DNA from: Homarus americanus | Taxonomy: Eukaryota > Arthropoda > Malacostraca > Decapoda > Nephropidae | Assembly: GCF_018991925.1 (NCBI RefSeq) | Contig: NW_024756914.1 | Location: 5,309,008 to 5,373,007, forward strand | DNA length: 64,000 bases | Direction: 5' to 3' | In this document: one piece after another, positions 59,395-64,000 of the stretch | Numbering within the stretch: the stretch's first letter is position 1 | Layout of the letters: the number at the start of each line of letters is the position of its first letter | Notes under the pieces: generated by a model | Database searches by the model: none | Told to the model about the DNA's origin: nothing | Seen by the model: only the letters and a program-made list of their open reading frames with translations | Position numbers and translations under genes: made by a program

Positions 59395-59545
59395 ACCCCA
59401 ACACCACACACCCAGCCCACAGTACCCCAACACCACACACCCAGCCCACAGTACCCCAACACCACACACCCAGCCCACAGTACCCCAACACCACACACCC
59501 CAGCCCACAGTACCCCAACACCACACACCCAGCCCACAGTACCAA
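59395..59545 (+). repeat. 29-bp tandem repeat, five units
   Basis: Units contain CCCAACACCACACACCCAGC followed by CCACAGTAC. Copy 1 reaches only two units before the N gap, so this array is where the two blocks overlap or part. Confidence 0.95.
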
Positions 59546-59770
59546 CAGGAAATGGCTTTGTTAATAAAAATAAAAATATACGTACGGTCTCTCTCTCTCT
59601 CTGCTTTATTCTGCCAACTATTATTCGCTCTTACTCGAACGCGACAGATGTAAACAAGGGGCGTTCATATACCTCTTAAAGATTTTGTTTTATTTAGACA
59701 TCCTACGACAGGTTCTCTCTTTATTAAATGGAAATTGACTTTAAAAATATACAACGTTTATTTTTAAAGG

Positions 59771-59774
<4 letters not shown>
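59546..59774. other. Unique DNA downstream of the duplication
   Basis: No gene or repeat recognised apart from a short (CT)n at 59588-59602. Confidence 0.5.

Positions 59775-59847
<73 letters not shown>
59775..59847. repeat. (ATT)n microsatellite
   Basis: A pure ATT tract. Confidence 0.96.
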
Positions 59848-60235
59848 CACCACCACCACCCATTACGCTCACCACCATTACCCATCACGATCACCAACAC
59901 TACCATCACCAACAACAACAACTACCACCATCACCATCAACTATCACCACTACCATCACCACCAACAACAACTACCACCATCACCATCAACTATCACCAC
60001 TACCATCACCACCAACAACAACTACCACCATCACCATCAACTATCACCACTACCATCACCACCAACAACAACTACCACCATCACCATCAACTATCACCAC
60101 TACCATCACCACCAACAACAACTACCACCATCACCATCAACTATCACCACTACCATCACCACCTACAACAACTACCACCATCACCATCAACTATCACCAC
60201 TATCATCACCACCTTCAACTATTATCACCATCATT
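59848..60235 (+). repeat. Minisatellite, 50-bp unit
   Basis: Five nearly perfect units (59940-60190) contain CACCAACAACAACTACCACC followed by ATCACCATCAACTATCACCA; flanking units are diverged. It consists entirely of CCA/ACA/TCA-type triplets. Confidence 0.95.
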
Positions 60236-60251
60236 ACTCTGTACCAAATGA

Positions 60252-60515
60252 AGGAGGAGGGTTAAGCAGAAGGAGAAGGAGGAGTTAGAGGAAGGAGAAG
60301 GAGAATGAGGAGGAGAAGGAGGGAGATGAAGAGGAGGAGGAAAAGGAAGAAGAAGAGGAGGAAGAGGAAGAGAAGGAGAAGGAGAAAGAAAAGGAAGAGG
60401 AAGAGGAGGGGGAAGAGGAAGGGGAAGAAGAGGAAAAAGAAAAGTAAGAGGAAAGGAAGAAGAGGAAGAAGGGGAAGAGGAAGAGGAAGAAGAAGAGAAA
60501 GAGGAGGAGGAGAAC
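60252..60515 (+). repeat. GAGGAAGAA purine tract
   Basis: Over 250 bp of almost pure purine on the + strand. Lys/Arg/Glu-rich frames are compositional. Confidence 0.9.
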
Positions 60516-60725
60516 TAATGCTTTACTAATATTTGACCGTTTCATTAGCAGAGGTGCCAAAGCAGACGGCATTATTTTTCGTGTTTACAGATTTAATTAT
60601 TCAGGCCAGCCTTTACCTGTGCCAGGGGCCTGAAGATGGCGTTCCTAGTGGGTCTCGTGTCAAGGCTTAGGAACGGCGGAATGTTCTACCGGTGTTGGGG
60701 AACGTAGGAGTGGTCTTGACTTGTC
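60516..60725. other. Unique DNA
   Basis: No gene is recognised. Confidence 0.45.
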
Positions 60726-61650
60726 GTGGAGAACGTCTGGGTGTGTTAGAGGAACGGTAGAGGGTGTTGGGGGAGCGGTAGAGGGTGTTGGAGGAACGGT
60801 AGAGGGTGTTGGAGAATAGCAGAGTATGTTGGAGTGATGGTGGAGTGTGTTGGAATGAAGGTGGAGTGTGTTGGAGTGATGGTAGAGTGTGTTGGTGATG
60901 GTGGAGTGTGGTGGAGTGATGGTGGAGTGTGTTGGAGAACGGCAGAGTATGTTGGAGTGATGGTGGAGTGTGTTGGAGGAACGTTAGTGTGTTGGAGGAA
61001 CAGCAGAGTGTGTTGGAGGAACGGTAGAGTGTGTTGGAGTGTTGGTGGAGTGTGTTGGAGTGATGGTGGAGTGTGTTGGAGGAACCGTAGTGTGTTGGAG
61101 AACGGTACAGTATGTTGAAGTGATGGTGGAGTGTGTTGGAGAACGGCAGAGGAAGTTGGAGTGATGGTGGAATGTGTTGGAGTGATGGTGGAATGTGTTG
61201 GAGTGATGGTGGAATGTGTTGGAGGAAGGTGAGTGTGTTGGAGTGTTGGTGGAGTGTGTTGGAGTTTGGTGGAGTGTGGAGGACGGCAGAGTATGTTTGA
61301 ATGATGGTGGAGTGTGTTGGAGTGATGGTGGAGTGTGGGAGTGATGGTGGAGTGTGTTGGAGTGATGGTGGAGTGTGTTGGAGTGATGTGTGTGGAGTGA
61401 TGGTGGAGTGTGGAGTGTGTTGGAGTGATGGTGGAGTGTGTTGGAGTGATGGTGGAGTGTGTTGGAGTGATGGTGGCGTGTGTTGGAGTGATGTGGTGGA
61501 GTGTGTTGGAGTGATGGTGGAGTGTGTTGGAGTGATGGTGGAGTGTGTTGGAGTGTGTTGGAGTGATGGTGGAGTGTGTTGGAGTGATGGTGGAGTGTGT
61601 TGGAGTGATGGTGGAGTGTGTTGGAGGAACGATAGTGTGTGTTATTGCCC
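60726..61650 (+). repeat. Minisatellite, 21-bp unit
   Basis: About forty units contain GAGTGATGGTGGAGTGTGTT. A second variant has GGAGGAACGGTAGAGTGTGT. Units at 61300-61620 are the cleanest. Open frames on both strands are artefacts. Confidence 0.95.
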
Positions 61651-61736
61651 TTAGAGAACGTAAGTGTTTTCTTCACCTACCCTGGAGAACGTGTAAGGGT
61701 ATCAGAAGAACGTAAGAACTCCTTCTACTGGAGTCA

Positions 61737-61741
<5 letters not shown>

Positions 61742-61798
<57 letters not shown>
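61742..61798. repeat. (GA)n microsatellite
   Basis: A pure GA tract of 57 bp. Confidence 0.97.
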
Positions 61799-61801
<3 letters not shown>

Positions 61802-62404
61802 CACCATCCCAGCATCTCACTTCCGTTTCCTCTTCCTCAGTTAGATAAGTTGTCATAAAAAAAATATATATATTCAAAACATAAATTAAAAAAAATATAT
61901 ATTATTTCTTGACGCTGAAAATATTGTAAAGTTTATTCTCCGAAGATCCAAGTTTGCTCGGAGTTACAGGAGCTGGTCACTCAAGGAGACTTTGTTACTA
62001 TCTGTGAGTGACGATTGTACGGTAACTTACTGAGAAAATTATGGAGTTACCAGTTTACTCAAAGTTCGGCAAGAAACTACTTGATAAACCGAGGCAGAAT
62101 GTAAAGTGTGAGGACTGAAGGCTTTACGGCAGCTGTGAGTACAACTGTTGTATTGTGGAGGTTTACAACCACACTACAATTACTACAACAACAACGACTA
62201 AAATAATAATAACAACAACTACAAGAACAATTGCAAAAATCTAAAGCCATAATAAACAAAAAACAACACCAATACCGTAACAACATAAATGACAGCTACA
62301 ACAACAACAACAACAACAACAATTATTAACATTATTATAAATTCATAAAAAATTATACAATTTATGGTTCGCAGTTTTACGTATTTCATTTACTAATTTA
62401 TTTC
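61799..62404. other. Unique AT-rich DNA with (ACA)n
   Basis: CAACAACAAC tracts near 62299-62322 and AT-rich sequence. No gene recognised. Confidence 0.5.
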
Positions 62405-62408
62405 ATCT

Positions 62409-62640
62409 ATCTATAATAACAAAAGGACGTGTCTGTCTGTTGCTTCTAAACAGCATCAGTTAGAGAGGTGAAACTTTACACATATGGGTGCCAAGGTTGT
62501 GCACCTTGGTATTACTATTGACCACGGACCCCGGGTGGTCCAGACAAGAGGTGGTTACCCGTGTCAGGGAGGGAACACTGTGCAGTACAGTACAGTACAG
62601 AATATTATCTAGCCCGAGCCAAGCTGGGTATTTTTGCTAG
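62409..62640 (+). mobile_element. Helitron-like non-autonomous element
   Basis: The 5' end reads TCTATAATAACAAAAGGACG followed by TGTCTGTCTGTTGC, and the 3' end reads CCCGAGCCAAGCTGGG (imperfect hairpin), a T-rich spacer and CTAG, followed by T. A 5' TC, a GC-rich hairpin about 10 bp before a terminal CTRR and insertion before T are Helitron hallmarks, and arthropod families commonly end in AAGC(C/T)GGGTA...GCTAGT. No Rep/helicase is encoded. The exact 5' base is uncertain by a few bases. Confidence 0.6.
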
Positions 62641-62945
62641 TAGTTATATATTTCTTGGTATAATACTAACACTAGTTAGCAAGGGTTGGGTAACATGGAT
62701 CAATAAGCTGCACTTTATTATTTTTGCGGGGATGATTTAAAATATGGCAATAAAAGATGTCAGTTACGTAACATTTTTATGATATATGTGTATATACAGT
62801 ATAGTGCAGGAATATAAGATACGTACTTGTGTTGGTAGGGATATATTAAATACAAGGTTAGCAAAACTGAACAGGAGAATGGAGAGAATACAACGCCGAG
62901 GCTGAGTTAATTCACCAAATTGAGTATCCAAATGTACCTTTGACA
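62641..62945. other. AT-rich unique DNA
   Basis: No gene recognised. Confidence 0.45.
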
Positions 62946-64000
62946 ATAAGGCCCGTTCCTCACGGAGAAGGCCTCCCTATACCTGCACCACCGGCTAATT
63001 TGGAAGAATCTCTCAACTTCGGATGAGGAAATTGAGGAAGAAATCCCAGAATCATCCCACGATCCTCCTGTCATTGACCACATCTTATAGAACAAAGTGA
63101 ACTTAATGATCTTTTACGTGATCTCCGTCTGTCAAAACAGCAGGCGGAATTTTTTGCATCAATACTGCAGGAATGGAACTTGCTAGCGAAACAGACAAGA
63201 ATTTCTGTTTTTCGGAAAATAAATATTAAATTATCTTCATTCTACAGTATGCAGGATTCCCTCTGTGTGTGTACTGAGGTAGATGGACTGATGCCAGAGT
63301 TGGGAGAAAAACATGACCCAAAGGAATGGCGGCTTTCATAGATTCCTCCAAGTTTAGTTTGAAGGCAGTAGTGTTGCATAATGGGAACCAGAAGCCCTCA
63401 GTTCCTGTAGCGGATTCTGTAGGTGTGAAGGAAACGTATGATAGTATGGAGAAAATACTGACCGCTATCAAATACAAGGAGGATAGATGGCAGATCTGCG
63501 AAGATTTGAAGGTTATAGCCCTTCTACGCGGCCTTCAAGGAGGGTTCACGAAATATTGCTGTTTTCTGTGTTTATGGGACAGCAGAACAACAGAAAAACA
63601 CGACAATACAAAGAACTGGCCAAAGAGAGAAGATTTTGTTCCAGGAAAAAGCAACGTTAAATATACTCCCTTGGTAGACCCAAACGATGTACTTCTACCT
63701 CCTTTACACATGAAGCTGGGACTAATGAAGAAACTTGTGAAGGCTCTGGACAAACAAGGTGATGGGTTCGTGTACTTGAGGGGTATCGTGTACTCAAGAG
63801 GGCATCTTTGTTGGCCCACAGATAAGAAAGTTACTTCGTGATGAAGACTTTGAAAACAAACTGAATTAAAATGAACTAGCTGCATGGAGATCCTTCACAT
63901 CTGTAGTCAAGGGGCTTCTTGGACACAAGGAGGAGGAAAACTATTGCCATCTTGTAGAGGAACTCTTAAAAAAATACAAAAACTTAGGATGCAGGATGTC
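62946..64000 (+). pseudogene. Decayed transposon-type protein, runs off the right edge
   Basis: Four colinear pieces on the + strand belong to one protein. A weak N-terminal piece at about 62960-63090 is in more than one frame. The next, 63105-63341, reads LNDLLRDLRLSKQQAEFFAS, LQEWNLLAKQTRISVFRK and HDPKEWRLS. The third, 63340-63841, reads IDSSKFSLKAVVLHNGNQKP, DLKVIALLRGLQGGFTKYCC, FLCLWDSR and LLPPLHMKLGLMKKLVKALD. The last, from about 63843, reads NELAAWRSFTSVVKGLLGHK, NYCHLVEELLKKYKNLGCRM. I recall similar proteins as highly repetitive, uncharacterised ORFs in arthropod and cnidarian genomes, which suggests a DNA transposon. A frameshift lies near 63335-63341, where EWRL is followed by a stop and IDSSK resumes in another frame, and a stop lies near 63841. 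The CxxC in KYCCFLCLW could be metal-binding. Its transposase class is not established here. Confidence 0.7.

Larger units (their letters stand above)
47322..59454 (+). repeat. Large direct duplication, copy 2 (about 12.1 kb)
   Basis: Repeats 36535-47221 in the same order and orientation. The extra length comes mainly from longer alleles of the donor-derived VNTR and the 31-bp minisatellite, and from a 192-bp hAT-type insertion. Beyond about 59454 the 29-bp repeat continues into sequence not present in copy 1. Confidence 0.96.

Overview
The window is eukaryotic and very probably from a decapod crustacean. It is intron-dominated DNA saturated with (AC)n, (ATT)n, AACCT/TTAGG-type pentanucleotides and many kilobase-scale minisatellites, with arthropod-type LINE, SINE, hAT and Helitron remnants. 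The species assignment is inference from repeat style and from the one recognisable host gene; no database search was possible.

The only host gene I can support is a Beaten-path (Beat) family immunoglobulin-superfamily axon-guidance gene on the + strand. Five coding exons are visible: the first half of Ig1 at 22223-22431, the second half of Ig1 at 37477-37612, the first half of Ig2 at about 37847-37995, the second half of Ig2 at 38857-39067, and a hydrophobic Ser/Phe/Thr-rich C-terminal exon at 39792-40039. Intron phases agree throughout. The signal-peptide exon(s) must lie upstream and were not found. The last four coding exons occur again, intact and nearly identical, at 48233-48368, 48603-48751, 49533-49743 and 52172-52419.

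The second exon set lies in a large direct duplication: 36535-47221 and 47322-about 59454 are the same sequence, separated by exactly 100 N. The copies differ mainly in minisatellite copy number, scattered SNPs and one clean 192-bp hAT-type insertion (53111-53302, 8-bp target-site duplication) whose empty site is in the first copy. The simplest reading is two haplotypes placed end to end by the assembler; a true tandem duplication is the alternative.

Region by region: 1-22 kb holds minisatellites, a 5'-truncated LINE (4.3-5.2 kb), three tRNA-headed SINE copies (5.8, 10.4, 18.8 kb) and a foldback (11.6 kb). 22-36 kb is Beat intron with a 2-kb 19-bp minisatellite (23.3-25.3 kb), a LINE split by a SINE with an unusual head (29.0-30.7 kb), an array of splice-donor-like repeats (33.8-35.0 kb) and another LINE 3' end (35.5 kb). 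36.5-59.5 kb is the duplicated Beat 3' region with two truncated LINE tails per copy. 59.5-62 kb is more minisatellite. 62.4-64 kb has a Helitron-like end and a decayed transposon-type ORF running off the window.

A recurring theme is tandem repetition involving exon-intron junctions. The 3' end of the first Beat exon is partly duplicated in its intron, the donor of the fourth visible exon seeds a VNTR, and three other arrays carry consensus splice donors in every unit.
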